The notes below the pieces were generated by a model. That model worked only from the letters and a program-made list of their open reading frames with translations, had not been told where the DNA came from and did no database searches. Made by a program: the position numbers and the translations under genes. From Boswellia sacra (lineage: Eukaryota > Streptophyta > Magnoliopsida > Sapindales > Burseraceae): DNA of 64,000 bases. This document shows, piece by piece, positions 1-10,832 of the stretch. Numbering within the stretch: position 1 is the first letter of the stretch; every line of letters starts with the position of its first letter. Where the stretch lies: positions 248,001 to 312,000 of the forward strand of contig SNVD02008070.1 of assembly GCA_013180625.2 (NCBI GenBank), written 5' to 3'.

Positions 1-919
1 GTAATATATTTACTTACAAGATTTATATATTTTTTTATTTTTTAATTGTCAATTAATATTACACTTTTTTATTTAATAGATATTTTGGAAGAGGGAATAC
101 AATTAAAAATTCTTAAGTTCTTTATTTCTTTAACATTTTTTTTTTGTATACACTTATCTCTCATATCCTTAATTATTACTAATTAATATTTTACTTTGTT
201 TTTTGTTTTTAATAGGCATAATTGAAGATGAGGTACATTTGAAGACTTGAGGATTGATATAAAGTCAAGCAACAAAAAATTTATTGGAGGATGAAGTTTT
301 GTATTTTGTTGTGTTATGTTGTATTTTTATTTTTTATTTTCCATGTACAACCAAAGTTCATATGTTGTATTAAATTTTTGTAATTTGTTATTATTTAATA
401 AAATTATTTTTACAAAGAATTATGTTGCATAATGACATAATTTTGCTGTTTTATTTTAAAATTTATAACAAATTAAAATAAATTTTATGAATTATTAAAA
501 AAATCAATTATGTTAAAAAATTAGGTCTTTCGTGACGAATTTTTTGTCGCTAAAGGTCGGATTTAGTGACAAAAAAAGGTCGCAAAAGATATTTGCAATG
601 AAAATAATTTTTTTAAATAAGATTTTTGTACAAATTTTTTTGCAACAAAATTCAAATTTGACTCAAAATATGCTCTTTTGCGACGAATGTTCTATTGTCG
701 CAAAAGTTAACATGATGTGATCCCATTTGCGAAAAATATTTGTCACAAAATTCCGCTTTTTGTGACACAAATTTCCTCGCAAAAGACTTTTTGCGAGAAA
801 TTCAAGATTTGTCGCAGAAAAACCTATTGCGACTCACATTTTGCGACTGGAACACGACGAAATTTTTACTTTTTGCAATAAAATATTTCGTCGCAAAAAG
901 ACATTTTTGCCGTATTGTG
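1..919. mobile_element. CACTA-like element, terminal part, cut by window edge
   Basis: From about 520 to 919 the sequence is full of short subterminal motifs in both orientations (TTTGCGACGAA, TCGCAAAAG, TTTGTCGC), the arrangement expected at the ends of plant CACTA (En/Spm) elements, where transposase binds. The terminus reads, on the minus strand, CACAATACGGCAAAAATG and then the GCGACG repeats. That is a diverged CACTA-type start, so I place the border at 919. The element interrupts the reverse transcriptase of the adjacent copia element just after the codons for ERWKT. No transposase reading frame is visible in 1-500; open frames there are chance. The border and superfamily are inferred from motifs, not from a paired end, which lies outside the window. 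Confidence 0.6.
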
Positions 920-1525
920 ACAAGTCTTCCATCGCTCTTGTGCTACCAAAGCAAGCAACATCCTGATTGTATCCAAGCGTGCCACTGAAGCAAAAGTTTC
1001 TGAGAAATCTACTCCAAACACTTGACTATACCCTTTCACCACTAATCTAGCTTTGTATTTATTTACAGAACCATCTACATTAAGTTTAGAATAAACCCAT
1101 TTGACTCCAATGATCTTTACGTGTTGAGGCCTATCCACCAACTCCCAAGTGTCATTTTTTTCAATCATTCTGAGCTCTTCTTTCATTGCTTCAATCCATT
1201 TGTCATCTTTCTCTGCTTCTTTAAATTTTGCAGGCTCAAAAATAGCAACATTGCTTGTTTCATAAAAATCAGATAAGGATCTTGTACCTCTAACTGGGAA
1301 ATCATCTATGTCATTATCAGAATATTGTAGTGGCTCTGCCAATTGCTTCTTTATAGACTCATCCCAGTTCCATTGTTTATCCTCCATAAACCTGACATTT
1401 TTGCTTACAAGAATTTTTCCATTTTGTGGTTGGATAATTCCATAAGCCTTTGAAGAATCACTATATCCAATAAAAACTCCTGGTTCTGCCTTCTTATCAA
1501 GTTTGTCTCTTTTTACCTGTGGCAC
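920..1525 (-). pseudogene. Copia pol fragment: integrase C-terminus and start of reverse transcriptase
   Basis: The frame opens in the integrase C-terminal region (GVFIGYSDSSKAYGI, the usual copia GY motif). After a linker it enters the reverse transcriptase domain with NDTWELVDRP, GVKWVYSKLN, YKARLVVKGYSQ and DFSETFASVARLDTIRMLLA. These are hallmark motifs of the copia RT N-terminus. The last copia residues are ERWKT; beyond 919 the frame reads into the inserted CACTA-like element. The catalytic YVDD motif is therefore absent from the window. The piece is non-functional alone and is kept open only by chance across the junction. Confidence 0.88.
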
Positions 1526-2329
1526 ATAAGAAAAACAAATACAACCACAAGTTTTTAGATTCTACAAATTTGGTTTATAACCAAACCAAGCTTCAAATGG
1601 AGTTTTTTTCTACAAGACCCTTGTTGGCAGCCTATTTAGCAAGAAAACTGCATTGTTTGCAGCCTCCGCCCATAGCTTTTTTGGCAATTCCTTCTCATGC
1701 AGAATACACTTTGTCATTTCCATAACACTTCGATTTTTTCTCTCACTTACACCATTTTGTTGTGGGGTGTAAGGAGCTATGAGTCAGTGTTCAATGCCAA
1801 CTTCTTCGCAAAACTTATCAAAAATGTCATTTTTGTATTCTTTCCCATTATCAGAGCTTATCTTCTGTATCCTGCAACCACTTTGATTCTCCACCAATGC
1901 TTTATATTTCCAAAATATATTAGCAACCTCAAATTTAAATTTGAGGAAATAAATCCAGCAAAATCTGGTATAATCATCAATAAATATAGTATAGTACTTA
2001 CTACCATTTAAAGATGACGTTTTCTGAGGTCCTCCAACATCTGTGTGTACGTGTTGCAACTTGTGTGTTGATTTCCATGTTGTTTGAGGGAAGGGTTTTC
2101 TAGCTTGCTTGTCGTATTGACAAGCCACACAATCAGCTAGCTTGTCTTCCAACAAAGGAACACTTTTCACCAAATTATGTTTCTGCATATATAGTAATCC
2201 ATCATGGTGGAAATCCCGAGCCTTCTGTGCCATAATTCGACATTGTTTACAATGCTTGAAAATGCTATTTGCTTCTCCTCCAATAGATTTAAAGCAAAGC
2301 TTTTTGCTTTCATTTTCACTTGAATACAT
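1526..2329 (-). pseudogene. Copia integrase (degenerate)
   Basis: Integrase inserts the retrotransposon cDNA into chromosomal DNA. Visible in order are the GAG-pre-integrase region (CRIMAQKARDFHHDGLLY), the CVACQYDKQ zinc-binding pair, first catalytic Asp in LQHVHTDVGGP, second in ISSDNGKEY, and the Glu region (PQQNGVSERKNR) in the stretch 1725-1785. The frame is open from 2329 to 1784 and then broken by frameshift and stop codons before the RT fragment. An upstream frameshift also separates it from the protease frame, which overlaps it by a few bases. It has therefore been inactive for some time. Confidence 0.85.
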
Positions 2330-2981
2330 CTCTACCTTTTGCGTCTTTGATCAAGCACCATTTGCCTTCAAATATGACTTTGAAGCCTTTTTCAATCAAC
2401 TGCCCAACACTAAGCAAGTTCTGGTCAATGTGAGGCACATATAGAACATCAGTAATATACTTCAAACCTGTTAAGCTTTGTATAGCCATGGTTTCTTTCC
2501 CTTTGATCGAAAAAAATTCACCATTTCCAATTTTTACTTTGGAAATGATTGTTTTATCGAGCTCTTTGAAGAGCTCTTGGTCATTAGTCATGTGGTTTGT
2601 GCAGCCACTATCAATCAACCAGGAATCACTAGAGCTATTGCTTGTCACAAAGCATGTTGCAACGAAAAGTTGCTCCTCCTTATGCTGCTCGGTGGAAGCT
2701 TTTACCTCTTCCTGTTGTTGGGACTTGCAAATCCGCTCCATATGTCTAATCTTACCACATTTTCTGCAGTTGACATCAGGCCTCCACCAACACTTTCTTT
2801 GTGGATGATTCGTCTTTTTGCAATATGGGCAGACTGGATAGGCATCATCCTTGTTGTTGTTGTTGTTGTTGTTGTTGCCAACCTTTTTCTTTTTGTTACT
2901 GTTCTTCCTGTCTTTACCTCCTCTTGAACTTTCTGTCTTTGCTTGAAGAGCACCCTCCATTGATTCTTCTTTTCTCATCAT
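2316..2981 (-). pseudogene. Copia gag C-terminus (zinc knuckle) and aspartic protease
   Basis: The N-terminal part is Lys/Ser-rich and contains a run of eight asparagines encoded by an AAC repeat (about 2855-2880). A CCHC zinc knuckle follows (CRKCGKIRHMERIC), the nucleic-acid-binding motif of Gag. The protease domain comes next, with its active-site signature SWLIDSGCTNHM (catalytic Asp in DSG) and the flap region IGNGEFFSIKGKE. The fragment ends in VLYVPHIDQNLLSVGQL, typical of the copia protease to GAG-pre-integrase transition. It is separated from the upstream gag segment by a stop near 2990. Confidence 0.87.
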
Positions 2982-2993
2982 TCTCCTTTGCTC

Positions 2994-3589
2994 TTATGCC
3001 TGTAATGCATTCACCAATTCTGCTAAGGATATGCTTAACAAATCCTTAGATTCTTCTAGTGAAGAAATTTTGGACTCGTATTTTTCAGGCACAGAAAAGA
3101 GAATTTTTTGCACAATTCGTTCATCAGAGAAGTATTTACCAAGCAACCTCACCTTATTTACTATGCCCAGCAACTTGTCAGAGTAATCTTTGATGATTTC
3201 TGTCTCTTTCATTTTCAGCATTTCAAACTCCATGATCAAGTTGAGTGCTTGCATATTTTTTGTTCTTTCATTGCCTTGGTATTCCCTTTCGAGATAGTCT
3301 TATATACTCTTGGCTGACTCCAAGTTTATTATTCTTGTAAAAATAGTACTCGAAACAACAGAGAATAGACAAGCTTTAGCTTTAGACTTCCTAGTTTTCC
3401 TCTCTTTGTGAGTCTTAAGTTGAGCCACCGTAGGATTCGCCGGCAATGGGTGCACATCATAGTCTTCCTCTATAGCTTCCCAAAGATCTAATGCTTCAAG
3501 ATAGATTGTCATTTTAACAGCCCATACTTGATAGTTATCACCATAAAAATTAGTGGTGCGATATGGGAGAAATTGGCTTCAGTTTCCAT
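2994..3589 (-). pseudogene. Copia gag, N-terminal part (UBN2-type), broken
   Basis: A likely start codon lies at 3589, shortly inside the primer-binding site. The product has the plant copia Gag pattern: DLWEAIEEDYDV near the start, then KACLFSVVSSTIF, then YQGNERTKNMQALNLIMEFE and a coiled region ending SLEESKDLLSISLAELVNAL. Two lesions are visible. One base is missing in the T run near 3540, which shifts the start codon out of frame with the rest. A TAA near 3300 stands where homologues have a Trp codon (ESAKSI-stop-DYLERE). This is a Gag relic, not a host gene. Confidence 0.82.
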
Positions 3590-3658
3590 TCTTGAAGGTG
3601 ATTGTGTTTTTGTTTTGTGTTTGGCTTTTCTCAACTCACAGGTCCCTCAAAAAGACAA

Positions 3659-3672
3659 CTCTAATACCAATA
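3659..3672 (-). promoter_or_regulatory. Retrotransposon primer-binding site
   Basis: Immediately inside the LTR the minus strand reads TATTGGTATTAGAG. This matches the end of plant initiator-Met tRNA (consensus TGGTATCAGAGC) except for C-to-T at one position. It fixes the element's orientation and the inner LTR border at 3673. Confidence 0.85.
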
Positions 3673-3978
3673 TGTTGGTATATGACAAAAACAAGGCAAA
3701 AAATTTACAACAACAAAAGAAAAAATATTTGGAAGTAGAAAGGAAGAGAGATTGTATCTTCTAATTGCATGTTGTTATTCACTGCAATGCTCTTTATATA
3801 GTGCTAAGAAAATAATAGAAAATCAAAATATCTTCCTAATATCAAGCCACATCTAATCAAATATTCGTAATATCAAGTAAAAAAATAAAAGATTTTGAAG
3901 CTATTTCCTAAGGACTTGGTCTATTGACCAATTATTTAGCAAATCTGTTACTGAAGCAACTAAGGCACATTTCCAACA
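3673..3978 (-). repeat. 5' LTR of the copia element at 920-3978
   Basis: A 306-bp LTR with short inverted ends, TGTTGG at 3673 and CCAACA ending at 3978. Its inner edge abuts the primer-binding site. A TATA-like motif lies inside it. The partner LTR is not in the window. Confidence 0.82.
3790..3801 (-). promoter_or_regulatory. LTR TATA box
   Basis: The minus strand reads CTATATAAAGAG inside the LTR, in the right orientation to drive transcription of the copia element. It is predicted from sequence only. Confidence 0.55.
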
Positions 3979-6900
3979 GTAATCAACAAATGGAAGAGAA
4001 ATATTTTTTAAATAATGAAGATGGAAGACAGAGGGAAATAGTGGTTGACTTGAGAGAAACACTCTCCCGATAAAACTCTTGACAATTAAGCAATTAATCT
4101 CTATTATTTTTAATCTGAATAAATTAATTAAATATAACTGTTAGAACAATGCTATGTGGTTTGCCACGTCTCAATTTATTTGGCATTGGCCTTATTGTGT
4201 TGGCATTTTGGTGGAAATAAATATCTTGATATTTTATTAATTATTTTCTATTTTTAACTGATCCAATTAGGAAAATCTTAATTGTAGAATATTTTCAAGA
4301 TAACAGTTTTAGTTTGGAAAGTCTTTTATTAGTATTAGGAAAGCTTATGATTCTTCACTCATTATCCTAATGAGATTTAACTTTCCTAGACTTCAAGATT
4401 CGTAGGTTTTGTGAATGATATCATATATATCTTGAAGAATCCTTAATAAGGATTGGTTGCTCGCTGGCTGGGCAAGTTCTAATATATTAAGACTTTTATT
4501 TATGTCCAGTGATATATATTAAGGCTGAAAGTGAAATTTCTCCCATCCAATAACGCAAAAACAAAAAAAGGAAAAAGAAGAAGAAGAAGAAGACTTTACA
4601 TGCTACAACTAGTTCCATTAATTTGGTCTTTGCATTATTGGAGGATTTTTGTTTTGGATAATATCATAACCTATGACTAACCATAGCTAAATAAAGACAG
4701 ATCAATTGTTTTAGAATCTGTTGCAAACTTACTAGCAGCGGAAGTTTCTTACGGATTTTGTTAAAATATAAGATAAGTTTTTGATGAATTTCAACAAGAT
4801 CTTTTACAAACTTAAGCGTAGACTATACTGAAGAACCATTCTAGGAAAAATTACTCAGATCACAACTTCCAAATATCTATACTCTGAGAATTAGCTACTA
4901 GCAATTTTTATTATGCAAATTATATGTTGTTAAATCCATACTGATGATTCACTAATAACTGCATATGCGGAGCAAACTTAAATATCAAACATCTGCAATT
5001 TCATTTGAACAGCGTGCAAGAACTTGCAAACATAACTAATAACGTATGTGCACAATAATGGTTTCATGTAGCTTATAATTTTGGTGCAAAACCAGATATC
5101 ATGATATAGCATACTTATGTCAATGCCTAAATTACGGTCTGCACAGAATGTCTAATATTCTCGCAGTTTCACCTAGCTTACATTTACAGTACAAAACTGA
5201 GAATTGTAACATAGAATATCGATCTGTTACTAATTTCGTAAGTGTTAGCTTGGAATTAATGGAAGGCAATATAGTATTAGCACCAAAAAAAAAAAAATGC
5301 ATAGACAAAGTGATCTTATATGATACTTGCACACGTAGTTAATCAGGTTATTTCCTTCACCATATGATTTTATGCATGAAATTAATATCTCAATCAGCAT
5401 ACTTAACTATATTATTGACATTCAAATCAAGACACTAAAATTAAGAAAATCTCAATGCAATACAGGCTGCCAGGAACTGCATGCAGCCAAGTTGGAACCC
5501 TCTTAACAAGGAAATTACAGTCAGCAAAAGAAAGTAGGATGCCAATTCATTCAATTGGATACATATAAGATGCACTCAACAGACATCTTCTCCCATTATC
5601 CACCATCACCACCACCACCGCTAACCTATCATATGCCAAAACCAGTTCTGCCATAATCGTCCTATCTCCATCTCCAACTCTGTAACTACCACCAAACTTT
5701 AACCAGCCATAGACTCTGCTGCGGCAACCCTAAATCTTAAAAGAAAGCAAGCACTAAGCTAGACATGATACAGTGGTGGGACCACTCTTCGCGTAGATGA
5801 AGTTCTAGTTTATAGGGCCTTCCTAACAAGTGAATATCTCCCATAGCTCGTCTCACGGAATTACAAAATGCTTTATTACTCATGGACACCAAATGAACTA
5901 TGATGATTACTGAAAGAAAGTAGGCTTCTTTCCAGTGTCATATAACATGGCCCATCTTACTAATTTTGAGGATTGATTAACATGAATCTTCTTGAAATTC
6001 TTTCTACTCTTTTTTCTTTTTCCCTTTCTCGTAAAATAAAAATTACTGACATGACAATACTTGTATGTCATGTATATTAACCAAACAGTTTCTAAGATGA
6101 AACTTTTAGCTGCTTGACTTGTAGCAGTTCTCATATTAATAAATCGATTTACATTACCACATAGCACATAAAATATACAACAAATTTGTCAAAGAATAGT
6201 AAAATCCTAATAAACAATCTGTAGCGTCAACTCACTCCAACTGGTTGTGACATGAAATTATCTGTATAACTAATTCTTTTTTTCATAAGTAGTCTTGCTA
6301 CGAAGGCATGTAAGTGTGCAAATAGAAAAGTTTGGGTGTCTATTAGAATACAAATTAATAAAATAAAAATTAAATGTTGGCTGTACTAAAGCTAGGAAAA
6401 GGAAAAGACAAAAGTATTTCAAGCGTGTTTCATAAGAATTACAAGGTTCAAGCATTCAAACAAAATGCTTAGTAAAAGTCAGAAGTACTCGACGGTGCAT
6501 TTCACGAAATATAAACAATTTCTTTTTTAAAAAACTTGTCATTGGAAAGGATCCTATATTTTGAAATTATCTAGTAACATCATCATTGATATTTTCTACT
6601 TTCGTATACAAACTTCTCTACTTTGATAATAAAAGTTACAAACCGCAAGTCATATTTCAATTTTGCTTGCGAGACTACTTATTCCACATCAATAATTTCT
6701 AAAGACAAAAGCACACATGTACATTTTATTGCACAGAATTGAATACTAATTCCAGTTTTATAGAACTAAAATTTGATATTTCATAATTTCATTGCTAGGG
6801 TCCAATCAAACTTAAAGATCACTCATAATTCATTTTATGCTTAAGAAATATCATCTACAAACTAAAGCATCCCGTTTGAATCTCGTGCCTCAGTTTGTTT

Positions 6901-7648
6901 CAAAAAATAATAAAATAAAGTAATCGAGGGAATTGGATTGTTCTTATTTTCTACCCAAATAAGCCACATTTTGGACCTTATTAAAGTGGCAGTAACTCAT
7001 TGAAGACTCATTTAACACCATTACCAAAATGGATATGAAAAGAGACAGAAATAACCACTTGAAATCATAATTGAGCTTCTAAATTAATTTAAGATATCAA
7101 ATTTAGAATAAATATGATATTTAAGTCGTACAGTTTCAAGTTCAGTTCAATCGCAAATGCATGCACCATTTTATCATCCACCTCCATTGAGGTTTGGTTA
7201 AAATACTGATCTCAGATTTTGTCAGAACTTTATAAAAGTTCCCCAAAATTGTCAGATATTTTCGAAAATTTCTTACATTTTTACCAGGAACAAGTTCGGT
7301 CTAGGCCAAGTGGCCAACCTTAGAGAGGGTTAATGAAATTTATTCGAAAATGAACTCAAGTGCTATAAAACTTGACCAATATGGATGGATTTCAGGAGCT
7401 AATTTAACAATAAAAAATGGGGAAACTATGATAAAATTCGTGGTTGAGATTACAACACTACATTATCCCTAAAATGAAAATTAACAAGCAAGCCCCAAAT
7501 TCCAAAACAGAAACCCTAAGCTCCCTAAACATCATTATACATTATCAAAATTACACCATTGGAACATAAAATTAGGCATTGCTTGCATTATTATCATTAA
7601 AATTTTCTCCAAATCTGTAAAAATTGAAGTAAACAAGAACAAGAGAGA
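3979..7648. other. Intergenic, no gene recognised
   Basis: About 3.7 kb of AT-rich sequence with no frame resembling a protein family. A GAA microsatellite lies near 4578-4592 and a short CAC repeat near 5606-5622. The open frames at 5132-5332, 5907-6167 and 6270-6455 are short, lack recognisable motifs and look like chance. The part nearest 7648 may include the 3' untranslated region of the small gene that follows. Confidence 0.5.
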
Positions 7649-7957
7649 TCATTTGACGGCTTTTTGTACCGCATTAGCTGAGTTCTCTGCCAACAGATTG
7701 CTCTCTTGCTGTTTCTTCAGAAGAGACTTTCGCTCCAGCTCTCGCCACTTGTTGATTGCAGCAGTACAGATAACTGTAAGATTGACAAAGCTTCTTTATT
7801 ATCTAATCGAATTTATACGAAATTTTTCAAAAGCGATCATGATATGAATTAGTGTTCTTGTGTAATAAATCGAACGTGACTTACATCCGGCGCCCACGAA
7901 ATAGAGCAGTCGAAGAACCTTCGGGCCGGCCGGTCCCGACATCTCTTCTCCGGTCAT
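7649..7957 (-). CDS. Small single-membrane-segment protein, two exons, 65 residues
   Basis: Exon 1 is 7957-7885 (ATG at 7957) and exon 2 is 7773-7649 (stop TGA at 7651-7649), separated by a 111-bp intron with canonical ends (GTAAGT at 7884, CAG at 7774). The coding length is 198 nt. The N-terminus is Gly/Pro-rich (MTGEEMSGPAGPK), then a hydrophobic segment LRLLYFVGAGFICTAAI at about residues 15-31. A charged, probably helical tail with WRELERKSLLKKQQES follows, and the protein ends AVQKAVK. This layout fits a small tail- or signal-anchored protein, for example of a mitochondrial or endoplasmic reticulum membrane, but I do not recognise the family. A second in-frame ATG (codon 6) could also start it. 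Exon 1 is GC-rich compared with its surroundings, as expected for a real coding exon. The phase match across the intron and the clean splice sites are the main support. Confidence 0.8.
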
Positions 7958-8164
7958 TTTTGTTGCAGTGAAGTTGGCTCTGTGTGGTATTTATTTACTT
8001 GACTATGTGGTTAGGGGCTGTTTGGGAGCCGAGAATATTTTGTTTCGAAATGTAAGCTCCCGTGGTAATATCTTTGCCCTATGTAAAAATTCAATTTACC
8101 CTTGAAATTTACAAATTTTATAATGCGTGAATATTTATTAATGAAATTGATTTGTTTATGGATT

Positions 8165-8500
8165 ATGATTTTGTTTTAGAGATATTATCAATTTATCCTG
8201 AGGTTAAGCGAAAATACAAATTCCTCTAAGATTTGAAATTACAATAACCCCTTATTTTTTAATTCTGATGTTAAATTAAACGGAAAATGAGGAGAGAGAA
8301 AATTTTTTTCATAATTTTATCAAAATAACCTCCTGCTCAGTAATTTGATATCAACAATTTATCCCTTGAGATTAAACAAAAATATAAATTTCTCCTGCAC
8401 ATTTTGAAATTACAAATTATACTCTTATTTTTTAATTTCAACATTAAATTAAGTAAAAAAAAATGAAGAAGAGGATAATATATGCTATTCGACCAAAATG
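8165..8500. repeat. Left arm of a dispersed inverted repeat (two units)
   Basis: This holds two diverged copies of a noncoding unit: a core like TTATCCTGAGGTTAAGC, then AAATACAAATT, TTGAAATTACAA, and TTTTTTAATTNNNANNTTAAATTAA. The same units occur in opposite orientation at about 9390-9620. Between the arms lies a hAT-like element, so the arms probably belong to an older foldback-type insertion. Borders are approximate. Confidence 0.6.
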
Positions 8501-8655
8501 TCCTTATATAAATACAAACACATGTCCTCACTTTTCTAAAATCACCTAAACACCCTTATCTTTCTTTTTTCTCTTTCTCTGTCTCCCCTCTACTAGTAAT
8601 CTCTATCACTTCTCCCTAGTGTTTCACCAGATCTTCCCCCCACACCGTCATTGTC

Positions 8656-9150
8656 TAGGGGTGGCAATTTAAATCATGACACCCGAACATGACACGAATA
8701 CGACGTGAATATAAGACACGATTAATAAATAGGTCGAATTCATGTTGAGAGTGTTCAACACGCCAACTAGTTTAATGGTACGAATAGTTAAATATATCTT
8801 GTCAATCATTAACTTGCAAGCTCAGTTAATGATATAATTTTTATCTTATTACAACATATATTTTATAAAACTGAAAATTTTATATTATAAAATAAATTTA
8901 TTTCCATAAGAGTAAATTGTAATGATTTTAATAATTTTGTTATACTAACAATTATTTATATTCTAAAAATAATTTTAATTAATATAAATATATAATATAT
9001 GATATATTATACATAATTAAATTAAATAATTAAGTAAACACGATTACAAGACGTGGGTGACATATTTAATAACCGTGTCGAATCCGCTTTTTATTTTTTG
9101 TCACGAACAATTAAATAGGTTGACACACGTGACACAAATTACCACCCCCA
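8656..9150. mobile_element. hAT-like non-autonomous element
   Basis: 495 bp with imperfect terminal inverted repeats: TAGGGGTGGCAATTT at the left, and GGGGGTGGTAATTT on the minus strand at the right. Subterminal ACACGAATACGACGTG and CGTGTCGAATCCG are also inverted copies. The flanking octamers TCATTGTC (8648-8655) and CCATCGTC (9151-9158) agree at six of eight positions, compatible with an old 8-bp hAT target duplication. No coding capacity. Confidence 0.68.
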
Positions 9151-9389
9151 CCATCGTCGTTTCCTTCTCTTCATTGACAAAATTACTTTCGTCACCAATT
9201 TCTCCTCTCTCTCCTCTATTAGAACTCGCTATCGCCCAATTTGGGTTTGTTAATTAAAGCTCGGATTAAATGATGGATTCAATTTGGTTCAAATTTACTT
9301 TTTATTATTTATTCAATAAAGTTTTAAAAATTTTTAATTATTATTTTTTTAATTATTATTAATGTTTTCATCCTAATTTTTTAATTATT

Positions 9390-9620
9390 TTTATCTTCGG
9401 GATGGGAAAATTTGTATTTCTTTTTAACCTCAGGGGGTAAATTATTAAATATCCATTAATTTTATCGCACGAGTTTTATTTTCAATAATACCCCTACTCC
9501 GTTTAACTTAACGTCCAAATTAAAAAATCAAGAGACAATTTGTAATTTCAAATATTGTAAGGGGGAATTTATATTTTTGCTTAACCTCGAAGGGTAAATT
9601 GTTAATATCTCTTTATTTTA
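9390..9620. repeat. Right arm of the dispersed inverted repeat
   Basis: On the minus strand this repeats the unit of 8165-8500: AACAATTTACCCTTCGAGG, TTAAGCAAAAATATAAATT, TTGAAATTACAAATTG, TTTTTTAATTTGGACG and TTAAACGGAG, followed by a second partial unit beginning AATAATTTACCCCCTGAGG. The match is clear but diverged. The units look noncoding. Confidence 0.6.
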
Positions 9621-10026
9621 ATTAAAATATTAAAAAATATCTTTGTAATGTATGAAAATAAAGTATGAATTATTTTAAAAGTATTTAAATGTTTAAGAAT
9701 GACCTATTGTCAATAACTATCTCTATTGGTCTATTTCCAGGGCAGGCAGAAACAAAGTTTACGTCTTTAATAAAAAACGTTCTCAGTTTTCTCAAAGTCC
9801 ACCGATGGATAACTTCCGAGTTATATTACAGTATATTAGATGTATCAATATATTAATTTTTAAAATTATATAAAAATTATAAATGGATGCATCAAAATTT
9901 TTATATATTTATTTATAATTTTATAATTTTTATATATTAATTTATAAATTTTATATAATTTAAAAAATAGATGTATAGTACATTCAATGTCTAATGTCCC
10001 AAAGCAATTTCCACAACTTCCGCGAC

Positions 10027-10765
10027 TTCCATTAATCACATCAAAGGTAAGGTAGACATTTAAGACAAATAATAAATATTCCGATGAACAATGACACTGG
10101 ACGCTCTTCATTTTCAAATACTCCAACAAACCCTCAACTTTTCCAAAACCAACCTTTCTTTTCTCTCCTTTTTCTTTCCCTCGTCCGCCCTTTTCTTCTT
10201 TCTTCTTTCTTTTTCTTTTCTCTCTCTTCTTTCTTCCTCTTCCCTTGCTCTTTTCTTTTTTCTCCTTTTTATTTCCCTTTTTTCTTCTTTTTAATGCAAT
10301 AATTATTATTTCTTTTTTTTTTCCTACAATTGTTTATGGATTTGGAAGCTCACAGTGGTGGGAGATATCGCTGTCAATAAGGTCATTTTATATTAAAATT
10401 GGGTATCATGTCGCACACAATTTAAAAAAATTATTCATAAGAGTTTCTTTTGTTTGACATAAACTTTATTTTAATTAAATAAAAAGAAGAAAAAAGTGGG
10501 AATAAAAAAGAGAAAAAAAGAAACGAGCAAAGGAATAACAAGAAATAAGAGAATGAAAAGAAAAAGAAATAAGGAAGGAGAAAGAGAGAAAAAAGAAAAA
10601 GAAAGAAAAAGCAGAGGGAGAGAGAAAGAAAATGAGAGAGAAGGAAGATTGGTTTGGGTGGGGGTTGTTGGGTTTTGAAATGATTGCCCATTGAAATATT
10701 TATTATTTGTCCGAAGTGTTTAATTTACACTAATGTTATTAACGGAAGATGCAATGATGAATTTT
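10027..10765. repeat. Long foldback repeat with pyrimidine/purine arms
   Basis: The left arm (about 10027-10300) and right arm (about 10478-10765) are inverted copies. CTTCCATTAATCACA pairs with the reverse complement of the segment near 10740-10755. ACAAATAATAAATATT occurs in one arm and its complement in the other. The Phe/Ser-like CT-rich block 10148-10295 is matched by a GA-rich block 10478-10650. A roughly 180-bp unique spacer (10300-10478) forms the loop. Long-inverted-repeat MITEs of Mutator type look like this, but I could not find a clean target duplication. Frames in either arm are low-complexity and should not be called genes. Confidence 0.68.
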
Positions 10766-10832
10766 ACAAAAACTTAATGATGTTTTTGATTAAAGAGGTA
10801 AACCTCGTTTTCACATGATAATAACCCAAAAC

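Larger units (their letters stand above)
920..3978 (-). mobile_element. Ty1/copia retrotransposon (5' part: LTR, gag, protease, integrase, RT start)
   Basis: Read on the minus strand, this runs 5' LTR (3978-3673), primer-binding site, gag, CCHC zinc knuckle, aspartic protease, integrase and the start of reverse transcriptase. Protease-integrase-RT is the copia order. It stops at 920, where a CACTA-like element is inserted; the rest of RT, RNase H and the 3' LTR lie beyond the left edge or are lost. Several stops and frameshifts show it cannot make Gag-Pol. A 5-bp target duplication cannot be tested because only one outer border is present. Confidence 0.9.

Noticed and set aside
10084..10691. 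Frames rich in Phe/Ser/Leu (plus and minus) and Lys/Glu/Arg
   Set aside because: Low-complexity translation of CT and GA tracts in the foldback repeat.
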